Source: Thalassobaculum fulvum (lineage in GTDB: Bacteria; Pseudomonadota; Alphaproteobacteria; Thalassobaculales; Thalassobaculaceae). From it: a DNA stretch of 64,000 nt. Shown here one piece after another: positions 1 through 9,339 of the stretch. Each line of letters opens with the position of its first letter. Positions within the stretch are counted from its first letter, which is position 1. The stretch is taken from contig NZ_BMZS01000003.1 in NCBI RefSeq assembly GCF_014652915.1, positions 538,099 to 602,098 on the forward strand, read 5' to 3'. The notes under the pieces are model-generated. The model was given only the letters and a program-made list of their open reading frames with translations, was not told the DNA's origin and ran no database searches. Both the position numbers and the translations under genes were made by a program.

Positions 1-150
1 CACGAGCGCGTCGACGGTCACCACCCACGCCGACCCGTCCGCCGCCTCCGGCAGGAGCGCTGCATCGTCGGTCAGCCCGAAGGCCCCGCCGGCCCCCTGG
101 CTCAGCGGTGCGAAGAACCGGTCTATGCGCTCGAACTCACCCAGTCCCAT
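1..150 (-). CDS. thiL: Thiamine-monophosphate kinase, N-terminal 50 residues (cut by window edge)
   Basis: ThiL phosphorylates thiamine monophosphate to thiamine diphosphate in the cytoplasm. Only the first 50 codons are inside the window. They read MGLGEFERIDRFFAPL followed by a GLTDDAALLP segment, which matches the ThiL amino terminus (G-E-F-x-x-I then the D-D-A-A/V metal-ATP site). The gene lies 12 nt downstream of nusB on the same strand, and nusB-thiL after ribH is the usual alphaproteobacterial order. The ATG at 148-150 is the natural start. The call rests on a short piece plus context. Confidence 0.8.
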   Translation of the reverse strand, partial: MGLGEFERIDRFFAPLSQGAGGAFGLTDDAALLPEAADGSAWVVTVDALV

Positions 151-162
151 CGCCCCTCGGCG

Positions 163-696
163 TCATGACGACGCGCCGCCCCGTCCGGGTCCGGCGATCT
201 CGTCCTCCCGGACCACCCGGGCGATCTTGTCGAGCACCCCGTTCACCAGAGCCGGCTCGCGGCCGGCGAAGAACGCGTGGGCGAGATCGACGTACTCGCT
301 GATCGCGACCCGCGCCGGCACCTCGGCGACCGCCAGGAGCTCGTAGGCGCCGAGGCGCAGTATCGCCCGCAGCACGATCTCCAGGCGTTCCAGGTGCCCT
401 TCCGGCTGCAGGCAGTCCGCCAGCATCCGGTCGAGGGTCGGCACCTCGCCGGCGACTCCGAGAACCAGCCGTTCGAAGAACCGCGGGTCCGCGGGGGCCA
501 TGTCGCCGCCCTCGATCAGGCCGGCGAACCGGGAGGCGACGAACTCCGGCACCACCTCGTGGCCGCTCTTGCCGGCCACCTCCATCTCGTAGAGCGCCTG
601 GGCGGCCGCCAGTCGAGCGGTGGTGCGCGGCGCGGAGCGGGCGCGCTTCGGCACGGATCGCGGCTTCGGACCGGATTTCGAGGAACCGTCGGTCAT
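163..696 (-). CDS. nusB: Transcription antitermination protein NusB
   Basis: NusB forms a heterodimer with NusE (S10), binds boxA RNA and supports antitermination on rRNA operons. The 177-residue product begins with a basic tail of about 22 residues rich in Arg, Lys, Ser and Pro. It then shows the all-helical NusB fold signatures: RLAAAQALYEMEV early, RAILRLGAYELL near residue 115, and VAISEYVDLAHAF with a closing VNGVLDKIAR. The start ATG overlaps the ribH stop by 4 nt (ATGA), so translation is probably coupled. The basic N-terminal tail is longer than in enterobacterial NusB. Confidence 0.95.
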   Translation of the reverse strand: MTDGSSKSGPKPRSVPKRARSAPRTTARLAAAQALYEMEVAGKSGHEVVPEFVASRFAGLIEGGDMAPADPRFFERLVLGVAGEVPTLDRMLADCLQPEGHLERLEIVLRAILRLGAYELLAVAEVPARVAISEYVDLAHAFFAGREPALVNGVLDKIARVVREDEIAGPGRGGASS

Positions 697-1136
697 GCGA
701 GCCCGAACCGCTGCTTGATGGCGATCATGGCGAGGCAGGCTTCGGCCGCGTCGCGCCCCTTGTTCTTCTTGATGACCGACGCCCGCGCCCAGGCCTGGTC
801 GCCGTTCTCGACCGTCAGGATGCCGTAGCCGATCGCCAGGCCGTCGCGCACCGCCAGATCCTGGAGACCGCGCGCGCTCTCGCCGCAGACGTAGTCGTAG
901 TGGGTGGTCTCGCCGCGGATCACGCAGCCCAGCGCGACATAGCCGTCGTAGTCCGGCGCGCCGTGGCCGCCGGCGCGGTGGGCGAACGAGATCGCCGCCG
1001 GAATCTCGAATGCGCCGGGCACCGAAACGCGGTCGTACTCGACCCCCGCCGCCTCCAGATGCGCGGTCGCACCCGCCACGAGTTCGTCGGCGAGGTCCTT
1101 GTAGAACCGGGCCTCGACGATCAGGACCTTGGTCAT
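693..1136 (-). CDS. ribH: 6,7-dimethyl-8-ribityllumazine synthase
   Basis: RibH condenses 5-amino-6-ribitylamino-uracil with 3,4-dihydroxy-2-butanone 4-phosphate, the penultimate riboflavin step. The 147-residue protein has the family pattern: VPGAFEIPAAISFA near residue 40, GCVIRGETTHYDYV around residue 72 (substrate and phosphate contacts), and GILTVENGDQAWARA later. Length is normal for the family. It sits 13 nt downstream of ribBX and overlaps nusB by 4 nt, so it is in the middle of the rib operon. Some alphaproteobacteria carry a second lumazine synthase (type II); this one looks like the housekeeping type I. Confidence 0.96.
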   Translation of the reverse strand: MTKVLIVEARFYKDLADELVAGATAHLEAAGVEYDRVSVPGAFEIPAAISFAHRAGGHGAPDYDGYVALGCVIRGETTHYDYVCGESARGLQDLAVRDGLAIGYGILTVENGDQAWARASVIKKNKGRDAAEACLAMIAIKQRFGLA

Positions 1137-1149
1137 TTTCGTTATCCCT

Positions 1150-2295
1150 TCAGTCGAGACGGGGCAGCGGCCGATGGTCGACGACCGTCAGCCCGTAACC
1201 CTCGAGCCCGATGATGGTGCGCTTGGTGTTGGTCAGCAGGACCATCTGGTGGATGCCGAGATCCAGCAGGATCTGGGCGCCGACCCCGTAGTCGCGCAGC
1301 TCGTGCTCGGGGGCGCGGCCCTCGGCTTGGGCCCGCAGCTTGGCCTTGATCTGGTCGGACAGCGCGGTCGCCGTCGGCTCGCGGATCAGCACGACCACGC
1401 CGCGCCCGGCCTCGCCGATCGCCTGCATGGCCGCCTGCAGCTCGCCGCCGCCGCGCTGGCTGGAGCGGTTGCCGAGAACGTCGTCGAGCACGCTGAGCGC
1501 GTGCATGCGGACCAGCACCGGGTCGGGCGTGGTGATGTCGCCCTTCACCAGCACCACGTGCTCGGCATAGGTGATCTTGTTGGTATAGACGATCATCCGC
1601 CAGTCGCCGCCGAACCGGCTGTCCAGCCCGGTCTCGACCGCCCGCTGCACGATGCTCTCGGTGCGCCGGCGGTGGGCGATCAGGTCGGCGATGGTGGCGA
1701 TCTTGAAGCCGTGGTACTGCGCGAAGGTCACCAGGTCGGGCAGCCGGGCCATGGTGCCGTCGTCGTTCATGATCTCGCAGATCACGCCCGACGGATTCAG
1801 GCCGGCCATCCGCGCGATGTCGACCACCGCCTCGGTGTGCCCGGCGCGGACCAGGGTGCCGCCGTCGCGCGCCAGCAGCGGGAACACGTGGCCCGGGGTG
1901 ACGATGTCCTCGCGGCTCTTCTCCGGGTCGATCGCCACCTGGATGGTGTGGGCGCGGTCGTGCGCCGAAATCCCGGTCGTCACGCCCTCGCGGGCCTCGA
2001 TCGACACCGTGAACGCGGTCTCGTGCCGGGTCTCGTTCTTCGACGACATCAGCGGCAGGCCGAGCCGCTGGATGCGGTCGCGGGTCATCGACAGGCAGAT
2101 CAGGCCGCGCGCGTGCTTGGCCATGAAGTTGATGACCTCGGGGGTCACCATCTGGGCCGGGATGCAGAGGTCGCCCTCGTTCTCCCGGTTTTCGTCGTCG
2201 ACCAGGATGAACATCCGGCCGGACCGCGCCTCCTCAACGACCTCCTCGATCGAAGAAAGCGCGCCCTTGTAGACATCGGCGAGAGTGTCGGCCAT
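1150..2295 (-). CDS. ribB: 3,4-dihydroxy-2-butanone 4-phosphate synthase with degenerate GTP cyclohydrolase II-like domain (RibBX type)
   Basis: The N-terminal domain (about residues 1-205) is an intact RibB, which makes 3,4-dihydroxy-2-butanone 4-phosphate from ribulose 5-phosphate. It shows the acidic loop DDENRENEGDL, then FMAKHARGLICL, the segment ISAHDRAHT and the closing GHTEAVVD. The C-terminal half resembles GTP cyclohydrolase II, but the zinc site is gone. Where the enzyme has H-S-E-C then C-x-C, this protein reads RMHALSVLDDVLGNRSSQRG with no cysteine, and the G-R-N-I-G-L motif is replaced by EPTATALSDQIK. The second domain is therefore probably not a cyclohydrolase. I chose the ATG at 2293-2295 because AGGTG lies 9 nt upstream; an in-frame GTG at 2305-2307 overlaps the ribE stop. 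Confidence 0.93.
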   Translation of the reverse strand: MADTLADVYKGALSSIEEVVEEARSGRMFILVDDENRENEGDLCIPAQMVTPEVINFMAKHARGLICLSMTRDRIQRLGLPLMSSKNETRHETAFTVSIEAREGVTTGISAHDRAHTIQVAIDPEKSREDIVTPGHVFPLLARDGGTLVRAGHTEAVVDIARMAGLNPSGVICEIMNDDGTMARLPDLVTFAQYHGFKIATIADLIAHRRRTESIVQRAVETGLDSRFGGDWRMIVYTNKITYAEHVVLVKGDITTPDPVLVRMHALSVLDDVLGNRSSQRGGGELQAAMQAIGEAGRGVVVLIREPTATALSDQIKAKLRAQAEGRAPEHELRDYGVGAQILLDLGIHQMVLLTNTKRTIIGLEGYGLTVVDHRPLPRLD

Positions 2296-2303
2296 GTGCG
2301 TGA

Positions 2304-2936
2304 TCACCTGCCGCCGGCGGCGGCGCTGGTCGAGAGAAGCCGCGCAACGTAGCGTGCGAGCGGGTCCACTTCCATATTCAAAACGTCGCCGGGCCGGCGG
2401 TTTCGGAACGTCGTATGTGCCCAGGTGTGGGGGATCAGGTTGATCCAGAACCGCCGGTCCTGGACGCCGTTGACGGTCAGCGACACCCCGTCGAGCGCGA
2501 CCGACCCCTTCTCCGCGACCAGTCCCTCCAGCCCTTCCGGCGCGAGCACCTGGATGCGATGGCTGTCGCCGACCGGCTCGATGGTCTCCAGCACCGCCAG
2601 CCCGTCGACATGGCCGGTGACCACGTGGCCGCCCATCTCGTCGCCCATCCGCAACGAGCGCTCGAGGTTGATCTCGGTGCCGACCGTCCAGGTGCCGAGC
2701 GAGGTCCGCGACAGGCTTTCGCCAGAGACGTCGACCGCGAACCAGCCGCCGCCATTCCCTGCGCGGCCGTCGCCGGCGCCCTTCTCGACCACGGTCATGC
2801 AGGCGCCGCCGCAGCAGATCGACGCACCGATCGCCACCTCGTCCATCGGATAGGCGGTCGCGATCTCGATTCGGGTGTCGCCTCGGCGCTCGATCGAGCG
2901 GACGCGGCCGACGTCGGTGACGATGCCTGTGAACAT
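2304..2936 (-). CDS. ribE: Riboflavin synthase, alpha chain
   Basis: This enzyme dismutates two molecules of 6,7-dimethyl-8-ribityllumazine to riboflavin and the pyrimidine precursor. The 210-residue product has the diagnostic start MFTGIVTDVGRV and two lumazine-binding barrels. The first contains GASICCGGACMTVV and DVSGESLSRTSLG; the second contains GHVVTGHVDGLA, KGSVALDGVSLTVN and INLIPHTWAHT. An upstream in-frame start at 2976-2978 would add 14 residues inside the ribD end and was rejected because the family begins at MFTG. It lies 10 nt after ribD and 8 nt before ribBX. Confidence 0.95.
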   Translation of the reverse strand: MFTGIVTDVGRVRSIERRGDTRIEIATAYPMDEVAIGASICCGGACMTVVEKGAGDGRAGNGGGWFAVDVSGESLSRTSLGTWTVGTEINLERSLRMGDEMGGHVVTGHVDGLAVLETIEPVGDSHRIQVLAPEGLEGLVAEKGSVALDGVSLTVNGVQDRRFWINLIPHTWAHTTFRNRRPGDVLNMEVDPLARYVARLLSTSAAAGGR

Positions 2937-2946
2937 GCGCCGGAAC

Positions 2947-4056
2947 TTAGGGCCGACGCCGGTAGGTTTCCAGCACATCCTCCCCGAGAACCGTGCAACC
3001 CTGCCTTTCGAAGCGCGGAGCGTCGGCCGGGGTGGCGGCTCGCAACGGATCCACGGCGGCCAGACCGTCGCCGCCGAGTAGCATCGGGGCCCGGTACCAG
3101 GCGATCTCGTCGACCAGCCCGGCCGCGACCACCGACCGGGCGACGCCGGCCCCGCCCTCCACCAGCAGGCGCCCGATCCCGCGGCCGGCCAGCGCCACCA
3201 GGGCCGCCGCGATCGCCGGGCGTCCGGTCCCGTCCGGCTCGGCGGCGATCACCTCGACCCCACGGGCGACGAGCGCCGCCGCCCGCCCGCCGTCATGATC
3301 CGTACAGGTGACCACCCAGGTCGGCGCGGCGCGTGCCGTGCGGACCAGGCTGGAATCCGGCGACAGCCGCAGCGAACTGTCGAGAACCACCCGCACCGGC
3401 GACCGTCCGGCCAGGCCGGGCGCCCGGCAGGTCAGCGCCGGGTCGTCGGCGAGCGCGGTTCCGATGCCGACGAGAATGGCATCCTGGCGCGCCCGCATCG
3501 CGTGGGCGTGGGCCCGGGCGGCAGCGCCGGTGATCCAGCGGCTGGCTCCCGAGGCCGTGGCGATCCGGCCGTCCAGCGAGGTCGCGAGCTTGAGGGTGAC
3601 GTGAGGCCTGCCGGCGGCCACGCGCGCCAGGAACCCCTCGGCCGCACGGGCAGCCGCCTGCTCGCCGACCCCGACCGTCACGGCGATGCCGGCCCGGCGC
3701 AGGATCTCGAAGCCGCCGCCGTCGACCCGCGGGTCGGGATCCCCGACCGCCGCCACCACGCGCGCGACTCCGGCCGCGACAAGGGCCTCGGCGCAGGGCG
3801 GGGTGCGGCCGTGATGGGCGCAGGGCTCGAGGGTGACGTAGGCGGTCGCGCCGCGCTCGGCGGCACCGGCCTGGGCCAGCGCCACCGCCTCGGCGTGGGG
3901 CCGGCCGCCGGCTGCGGTGCGGCCGCGGCCGACCACCCGGCCGCCACGCACCAGCACGCAGCCGACCGGCGGGTTCTCGGCGGTGTCGCCGACCGCGGCC
4001 CGGGCCAGCCGCAGCGCCAGTTCCATCCACCGTCGGTCGTCGGCCGCGTCGGTCAC
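2947..4056 (-). CDS. ribD: Bifunctional riboflavin biosynthesis deaminase/reductase
   Basis: RibD deaminates the pyrimidine product of GTP cyclohydrolase II and then reduces its ribosyl side chain with NADPH. The 369-residue protein has both domains. The zinc deaminase domain (about 5-145) shows NPPVGCVLV, the HAEAVAL motif and LEPCAHHGRTPPC, which supply the zinc His and two Cys ligands and the catalytic Glu. The reductase domain (about 150-365) shows PHVTLKLATSLDGRIA, SRWITG and LLVEGGAGVA. It follows nrdR by 31 nt. No FMN riboswitch could fit in this gap. Confidence 0.95.
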   Translation of the reverse strand: MTDAADDRRWMELALRLARAAVGDTAENPPVGCVLVRGGRVVGRGRTAAGGRPHAEAVALAQAGAAERGATAYVTLEPCAHHGRTPPCAEALVAAGVARVVAAVGDPDPRVDGGGFEILRRAGIAVTVGVGEQAAARAAEGFLARVAAGRPHVTLKLATSLDGRIATASGASRWITGAAARAHAHAMRARQDAILVGIGTALADDPALTCRAPGLAGRSPVRVVLDSSLRLSPDSSLVRTARAAPTWVVTCTDHDGGRAAALVARGVEVIAAEPDGTGRPAIAAALVALAGRGIGRLLVEGGAGVARSVVAAGLVDEIAWYRAPMLLGGDGLAAVDPLRAATPADAPRFERQGCTVLGEDVLETYRRRP

Positions 4057-4087
4057 GGCGCGGGCCCTCCGTCGTTCAGGGCGGCTG

Positions 4088-4558
4088 TCAGTCGCGGTCC
4101 AGGTCGCCGCCGGTCTGGATGTTCTCGACGAAGTTCTCGAAGTCCTTCGCCTCGCGGAAGTTCTTGTAGACCGACGCGAACCGGACGTAGGCGACCTGGT
4201 CGACGTTGGCGAGCGCGTCCATCACCATCTCGCCGATCACGTCGGACGGGATCTCGCTCTCGCCCATGCTCTCCAGCCGGCGCACGATGCCGGTGGTCAG
4301 GCGCTCGATCCGCTCGGGGTCGATCGGCCGCTTGCGCAGCGCGATCTGGATCGAGCGGGCCAGCTTGTCGCGGTCGAACGGCACGCGCTTGCCGGTCTTC
4401 TTGAGCACGGTCAGCTCCCGCAGCTGGACGCGCTCGAAGGTGGTGAAGCGGGCGCCGCAGGCCGGGCAGAACCGGCGCCGGCGGATCGCCGTGTTGTCCT
4501 CGGTCGGACGCGAGTCCTTCACCTGGGTATCGTCGTTCCCGCAGAACGGACAGCGCAT
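4088..4558 (-). CDS. nrdR: Transcriptional repressor NrdR
   Basis: NrdR senses ATP/dATP and represses ribonucleotide reductase genes by binding NrdR boxes. The 156-residue protein starts with the zinc ribbon [17 protein letters not shown] and a second pair of cysteines in [16 protein letters not shown]. The ATP-cone domain follows (about residues 50-140), with [16 protein letters not shown]. Length and order match the family exactly. It sits between glyA and ribD, the standard alphaproteobacterial arrangement. I did not see an obvious NrdR box within the window. Confidence 0.97.
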   Translation of the reverse strand: MRCPFCGNDDTQVKDSRPTEDNTAIRRRRFCPACGARFTTFERVQLRELTVLKKTGKRVPFDRDKLARSIQIALRKRPIDPERIERLTTGIVRRLESMGESEIPSDVIGEMVMDALANVDQVAYVRFASVYKNFREAKDFENFVENIQTGGDLDRD

Positions 4559-4589
4559 GCCTGTCGCCTCCCCCTCGCCTGAGTGCCGG

Positions 4590-5897
4590 TCAACCGAGAT
4601 CCGGATAGATCGGGAACCGGCGGCACAGCTCCTCGACCCGCCCGCGGACCGCCTGCTCGACCTGGGCGTCGCCCTCCGGGTTGCGGGCCAGCGCGTCCAT
4701 CACGTCGCCGATCAGCGCGCCGACCTGCCGGAACTCGGCGACGCCGAAGCCGCGGGTCGTGCCGGCCGGAGTGCCCAGGCGGATGCCCGAGGTGACGGCC
4801 GGCTTCTCCGGGTCGAACGGCACGCCGTTCTTGTTGCAGGTGATGCCGGCGCGCTCGAGCGCGATCTCGGTATCGCGGCCCTTCAGGCCCTTCGGGCGCA
4901 GATCGACCAGCATCAGATGACTGTCGGTGCCGCCGGACACGATCGCCAGCCCGCGCTCCTCCAGGGTGGCGGCAAGCGCCTTGGCGTTGTCGACGACGGC
5001 CCGTGCGTAGGCCCGGAACTCCGGCTTCAGGGCCTCGCCGAACGCCACCGCCTTGGCGGCGATCACGTGCATCAGCGGACCGCCCTGCAGCCCCGGGAAC
5101 ACCGCCGAGTTGATCTTCTTGCCGAGGTCGGCATCGGTCGACAGCACCATGCCGCCGCGCGGGCCGCGCAGGGTCTTGTGGGTGGTCGTCGTCACCACAT
5201 GGGCGTGCGGCAGCGGGCTCGGATAGACCCCGCCGGCGACAAGGCCGGCGAAGTGCGCCATGTCGACCATCAGATAGGCCTCGACGGAATCGGCGATCGC
5301 GCGGAACCGCGCGAAGTCGATGATCCGCGAATACGCCGACCCGCCGGCGATGATGATCTGCGGGCGATGCTCGTTGGCCAGCGCCTCGACCTGGTCGTAG
5401 TCGATGCAGCCGTCGGACTGGTTGACGCCGTAGCCGATCGCCTTGAACCACTTGCCCGACTGGTTCGGCGCGGCGCCGTGGGTCAGGTGGCCGCCGGCGT
5501 CGAGCGACATGCCGAGGATGGTGTCGCCGGGCCGCAGCAGCGCCATGAACACCGCCTGGTTGGCCTGGGCGCCGGAATGCGGCTGCACGTTCGCGAACGC
5601 ACAATCGAACAGCCTGGTGGCTCTTTCGATCGCAAGGCGCTCGGCGACGTCGACATACTCGCAGCCGCCGTAGTACCGGCGGCCGGGATAGCCCTCGGCA
5701 TACTTGTTGGTCAGAACCGAGCCCTGCGCCTCAAGCACCGCCCGCGAGACGATGTTCTCGGAGGCGATCAGCTCGATCTGGGTCTGCTGGCGGCGCAGCT
5801 CGCCGGTCAGAGCCTCGAGCAGTTCGGGATCGGCGGCGCTCAGCCGCTCCCCGAAGAAGGCCGAGGCATCGGTATGGGGCATGGCAGCGGTCGTCAT
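4590..5897 (-). CDS. glyA: Serine hydroxymethyltransferase
   Basis: GlyA is the PLP enzyme that interconverts serine and glycine while charging tetrahydrofolate with a one-carbon unit. The 435-residue protein shows [36 protein letters not shown] and the PLP-lysine motif [14 protein letters not shown]. The start was placed at the ATG 5895-5897 ([10 protein letters not shown]); a longer frame would extend 26 residues into the rpiB end and has no family support. The gap to rpiB is 31 nt, too short for a glycine riboswitch. It probably shares the rpiB promoter. Confidence 0.97.
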   Translation of the reverse strand: MTTAAMPHTDASAFFGERLSAADPELLEALTGELRRQQTQIELIASENIVSRAVLEAQGSVLTNKYAEGYPGRRYYGGCEYVDVAERLAIERATRLFDCAFANVQPHSGAQANQAVFMALLRPGDTILGMSLDAGGHLTHGAAPNQSGKWFKAIGYGVNQSDGCIDYDQVEALANEHRPQIIIAGGSAYSRIIDFARFRAIADSVEAYLMVDMAHFAGLVAGGVYPSPLPHAHVVTTTTHKTLRGPRGGMVLSTDADLGKKINSAVFPGLQGGPLMHVIAAKAVAFGEALKPEFRAYARAVVDNAKALAATLEERGLAIVSGGTDSHLMLVDLRPKGLKGRDTEIALERAGITCNKNGVPFDPEKPAVTSGIRLGTPAGTTRGFGVAEFRQVGALIGDVMDALARNPEGDAQVEQAVRGRVEELCRRFPIYPDLG

Positions 5898-5928
5898 TGG
5901 CGAAGGGCCTCGTTCGGTCGGAGTCGGA

Positions 5929-6390
5929 TCAGGCGACGCTCGGCTTGTCCGGCGGCGTCCCCAGCTTTGTGACACGCCGGACGTGCCGGTCGCCGGCGAA
6001 CGGCGTGTTCAGAAACATGCGCAGGGCTTCTTTCGCAACCTCGATGCCGATCAGCCGCTCGCCGAACGCGATCACGTTGGCGTCGTTGTGCTCGCGGCAC
6101 AGCCTGGCGCTGGTCACGTCGTGGCACAGCGCCGCCCTGACCCACGAATACCGGTTGGCGGCCATGCTGATGCCGATCCCCGAGCCGCATACGAGAACGC
6201 CCCGCGCGGCCTTCCCGTCGGCGAGCGCGGCCGCCATGCGGTACCCGTAGTCCGGATAGTCGACCGACGCCGTCGATTCGGTACCGAGGTCGAGGACGGC
6301 GAAGCCCAATGCCGTCAGCTCTTCGGTCAAGGCCGTCTTCAACGCGAGCCCGGCGTGGTCGGATGCCAGTGCGATGACCTCCTGGGTCAT
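5929..6390 (-). CDS. rpiB: Ribose-5-phosphate isomerase B
   Basis: RpiB interconverts ribose 5-phosphate and ribulose 5-phosphate. Ribulose 5-phosphate is the substrate of the RibB domain in the same operon. The 153-residue protein has [13 protein letters not shown] near the start, [10 protein letters not shown], and the active-site stretch [17 protein letters not shown] with the catalytic Cys. [20 protein letters not shown] and GERLIG complete the family pattern. The start at 6388-6390 ([14 protein letters not shown]) fits the family; a longer frame to 6564 runs into the mucR promoter region. It is the first gene of the minus-strand operon, divergent from mucR. Confidence 0.95.
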   Translation of the reverse strand: MTQEVIALASDHAGLALKTALTEELTALGFAVLDLGTESTASVDYPDYGYRMAAALADGKAARGVLVCGSGIGISMAANRYSWVRAALCHDVTSARLCREHNDANVIAFGERLIGIEVAKEALRMFLNTPFAGDRHVRRVTKLGTPPDKPSVA

Positions 6391-6567
6391 GGGCGCGGAG
6401 CTCCTGCTGATCGAACGAGCCCCCATATACGCCAAATCATCGCCCGCTGGCCACAACTCGTGGCGTTCGCCCGGCCCGCCGGGGAACGCTGCCGCCGGCC
6501 CGCCACGATCCGGCAGCGAGAAGTCGAGCGGGTCCCGTGCACTGGAGGTCGTTCTCGGCTTCAAGAG

Positions 6568-6594
6568 TTGATGGCATGTAAACTTCTATAAAAT
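6568..6594 (+). promoter_or_regulatory. Putative mucR promoter in an AT-rich patch
   Basis: TTGATG (6568-6573) is followed 15 nt later by TAAAAT (6589-6594), inside one of the few AT-rich patches of the region. A transcript starting near 6600 would have about 75 nt of leader before the mucR ATG. Spacing is shorter than ideal, so the exact boxes are uncertain. MucR/Ros proteins are known to bind AT-rich sites in their own promoters, so autoregulation is plausible but inferred. Confidence 0.35.
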
Positions 6595-6673
6595 CCTCAG
6601 AGGTCGCGTTGACTCGCCGCTGCCCGTGTGCCACCTAACCGTCAATCTCCCTTAACCGCAACTGGTTGCCTTC

Positions 6674-7123
6674 ATGACTGAAGAATCGAACAAGGACGAC
6701 AACGGCGGAAAGTCTCTGATCGAGATGACGACCACCGTGGTCGCCGCGTATCTGAGCAACAATTCCGTCGCGTCCAGCCAGATCTCCGAAGTGATCCACA
6801 CGGTTCACGACGCCCTCCAGGGCCTCGCGGCGGGCGGTCACGAGCCGGAGCCCGAGCCGCTCAAGCCGGCCGTCCCGATCAAGAAGTCGGTGACGCCGGA
6901 CTACATCGTGTGCCTGGAGGACGGCAAGCAGCTGAAGATGCTGAAGCGCCACCTGCGCACGACCTACGACCTGACCCCGGAAGAGTACCGCGCGAAATGG
7001 GGGCTGCCGGCCGACTACCCGATGGTGGCGCCGAACTATGCCCAGCAGCGCTCGGAGTTCGCGAAGAAGATCGGCCTGGGCCGCCAGTCGACCCGCCGCA
7101 GCGGCCGCCGCAAGGCCGGCTGA
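6674..7123 (+). CDS. mucR: MucR/Ros-family zinc-finger transcriptional regulator
   Basis: MucR proteins are small DNA-binding regulators that repress exopolysaccharide, motility and cell-cycle genes in alphaproteobacteria by binding AT-rich DNA. The 149-residue product has an N-terminal helical oligomerisation region ([15 protein letters not shown]). After a Pro/Glu-rich linker comes the Ros-type finger: [18 protein letters not shown], then [20 protein letters not shown] and FAKKIGLG. The second His of the classical finger (RTHY in many homologues) is Thr here (RTTY). The tail is basic, ending RRSGRRKAG. It is transcribed divergently from rpiB. Targets could include the glycan genes at the right end of the window, but that is inference. 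Confidence 0.93.
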   Translation: MTEESNKDDNGGKSLIEMTTTVVAAYLSNNSVASSQISEVIHTVHDALQGLAAGGHEPEPEPLKPAVPIKKSVTPDYIVCLEDGKQLKMLKRHLRTTYDLTPEEYRAKWGLPADYPMVAPNYAQQRSEFAKKIGLGRQSTRRSGRRKAG

Positions 7124-7129
7124 AAGCTG

Positions 7130-7209
7130 GCCGGGCCGGTCGTTTCCGGCCCGGCTCCCGCACTGCCGGGCGGGCGGTCGCTTCAAGGGCGTCCGCCCGT
7201 CTTTCGTTT
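7130..7209 (+). terminator. Tandem hairpins downstream of mucR
   Basis: A 10-bp perfect stem (7130-7139 with 7146-7155, loop of 6) is followed by a second stem (CGGGCGG 7171-7177 with CCGCCCG 7193-7199). The second stem runs into a T-rich stretch at 7200-7209. The second hairpin overlaps the end of the convergent small gene, so it may serve the plus strand only. Confidence 0.45.
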
Positions 7210-7386
7210 CTCCATCACATACTGCAGCTTGCGCAGCGCGGCCCGCCGCAGCGCCGTTTCGCCGCTTGCCGGATCGCCGACGATCGAGGCCTCGATCCCG
7301 GTTGCCGGGTCGATCGCGCTGACCTTCACATACGCCCCGACACTGATGAACTCGAAGATGACGCCGTCGTCGCGACCGGTGGCCAT
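7183..7386 (-). CDS. Small conserved alphaproteobacterial protein (DUF6898-like)
   Basis: A 67-residue protein. The visible core is [20 protein letters not shown], then [10 protein letters not shown] and a closing helical stretch [18 protein letters not shown] recognise this as a small family common in Rhodospirillales (DUF6898, from memory and not checked). It has no known function, no signal peptide and no cysteine. I chose ATG 7384-7386 because the conserved part begins right after it; a longer frame to 7512 runs through the gcdH promoter and 5' end. It is convergent with mucR and divergent from gcdH. Confidence 0.65.
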   Translation of the reverse strand: MATGRDDGVIFEFISVGAYVKVSAIDPATGIEASIVGDPASGETALRRAALRKLQYVMEKRKTGGRP

Positions 7387-7468
7387 CGCCCTGCCTTCCC
7401 GCACAATTGGACCCGGCGGTCCGTCGGCGTATATATGGCCTGAAAACTGTCGCTTCGAGGAGCTTTCG

Positions 7469-8701
<1,233 letters not shown>

Positions 8702-8724
8702 CGAGAGCCGGACCAGCGTTCGGG

Positions 8725-8757
8725 ATGGGGCGTCCTTCGGGGCGCCCTATTTCGTTC
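8725..8757 (+). terminator. gcdH: Rho-independent terminator of gcdH with UUCG tetraloop
   Basis: An 11-bp stem (8725-8735 with 8740-8750, two G-U pairs in the RNA) closes on a TTCG tetraloop and runs into a T-rich stretch ATTTCGTTCT. It begins 24 nt after the gcdH stop. The right arm overlaps the stop codon of the convergent secreted-protein gene. Confidence 0.65.
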
Positions 8758-9178
8758 TGACGCTGGAGCAGGCGGACGCGAGCGCGTCCTGCTCGGCATC
8801 GGTCAGCGACTGGCCGTTGTAGGTCAGCTTGCCGGCGCCGATGTCGTACTTGATGGTGCCGATCGAAGCCTCGCCGCTCGGCGCGAGCAGCGAGTCCGCC
8901 GGAACCCCGTATTGCTGCAACACGTCGATCGTCAGGTTGATGGTGATCTCGTTCGGGGCCGTGATCCGCGCCTGGCCGGGCAGGTCCGCCGGGGTCACCG
9001 GGTTTCCCCTGGCGTCGACTCCCGGCTTGTAGGCGACATCGGCACTCGCCCGATGCTGAACCAGGCGCCGGCAATCCTCGGGGGCGATCTTGATCTCGCT
9101 GGTCGCCCCGGTCTGCGCGAGCGCGACGCTGGCAATTAGCGCCGACGAGGACACCAATACAGAGAGAGCTCGGCGCAT
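8747..9178 (-). CDS. Hypothetical secreted protein
   Basis: A 143-residue protein with a clear Sec signal peptide: [20 protein letters not shown] followed by AQTGA, so cleavage after ALA is likely and the mature part is periplasmic. The mature protein has two cysteines that could pair, one in [10 protein letters not shown] and one near the C-terminus in LASACSSVR. In between are [18 protein letters not shown] and a segment [19 protein letters not shown] that looks like beta strands. I do not recognise the family and assign no function. The ATG at 9176-9178 was chosen because the signal peptide begins there; upstream frame to 9337 runs into a terminator. It is convergent with gcdH. Confidence 0.75.
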   Translation of the reverse strand: MRRALSVLVSSSALIASVALAQTGATSEIKIAPEDCRRLVQHRASADVAYKPGVDARGNPVTPADLPGQARITAPNEITINLTIDVLQQYGVPADSLLAPSGEASIGTIKYDIGAGKLTYNGQSLTDAEQDALASACSSVRTK

Positions 9179-9307
9179 TCCTGCCTCCACACGCAGAATT
9201 TGAGTTACAATGATACCCAAGCTGGGCATCCATTTGACCAAAAATTGTTCGCGGGGCGAAAAAGTGGTCGACTGCCTTCGATCCTTATCGTATGGTCCGA
9301 GCGAAAT

Positions 9308-9339
9308 AAAAAAAGACCGCACCGGCAACGCCGGCACGG
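9308..9339 (-). terminator. Intrinsic terminator of the MmgR-like RNA
   Basis: Ten-base-pair stem (9317-9326 with 9330-9339, two G-U pairs in the RNA), triloop GUU, then UCUUUUUUU on the minus strand. It could also stop read-through from the mce / DUF1467 operon upstream. Confidence 0.8.

Noticed and set aside
4057..4087. An FMN riboswitch before ribD
   Set aside because: The gap to nrdR is only 31 nt and no RFN-like sequence is visible in any rib intergenic gap.
5898..5928. A glycine riboswitch before glyA
   Set aside because: The 31-nt gap is too short and no tandem aptamer sequence is present.
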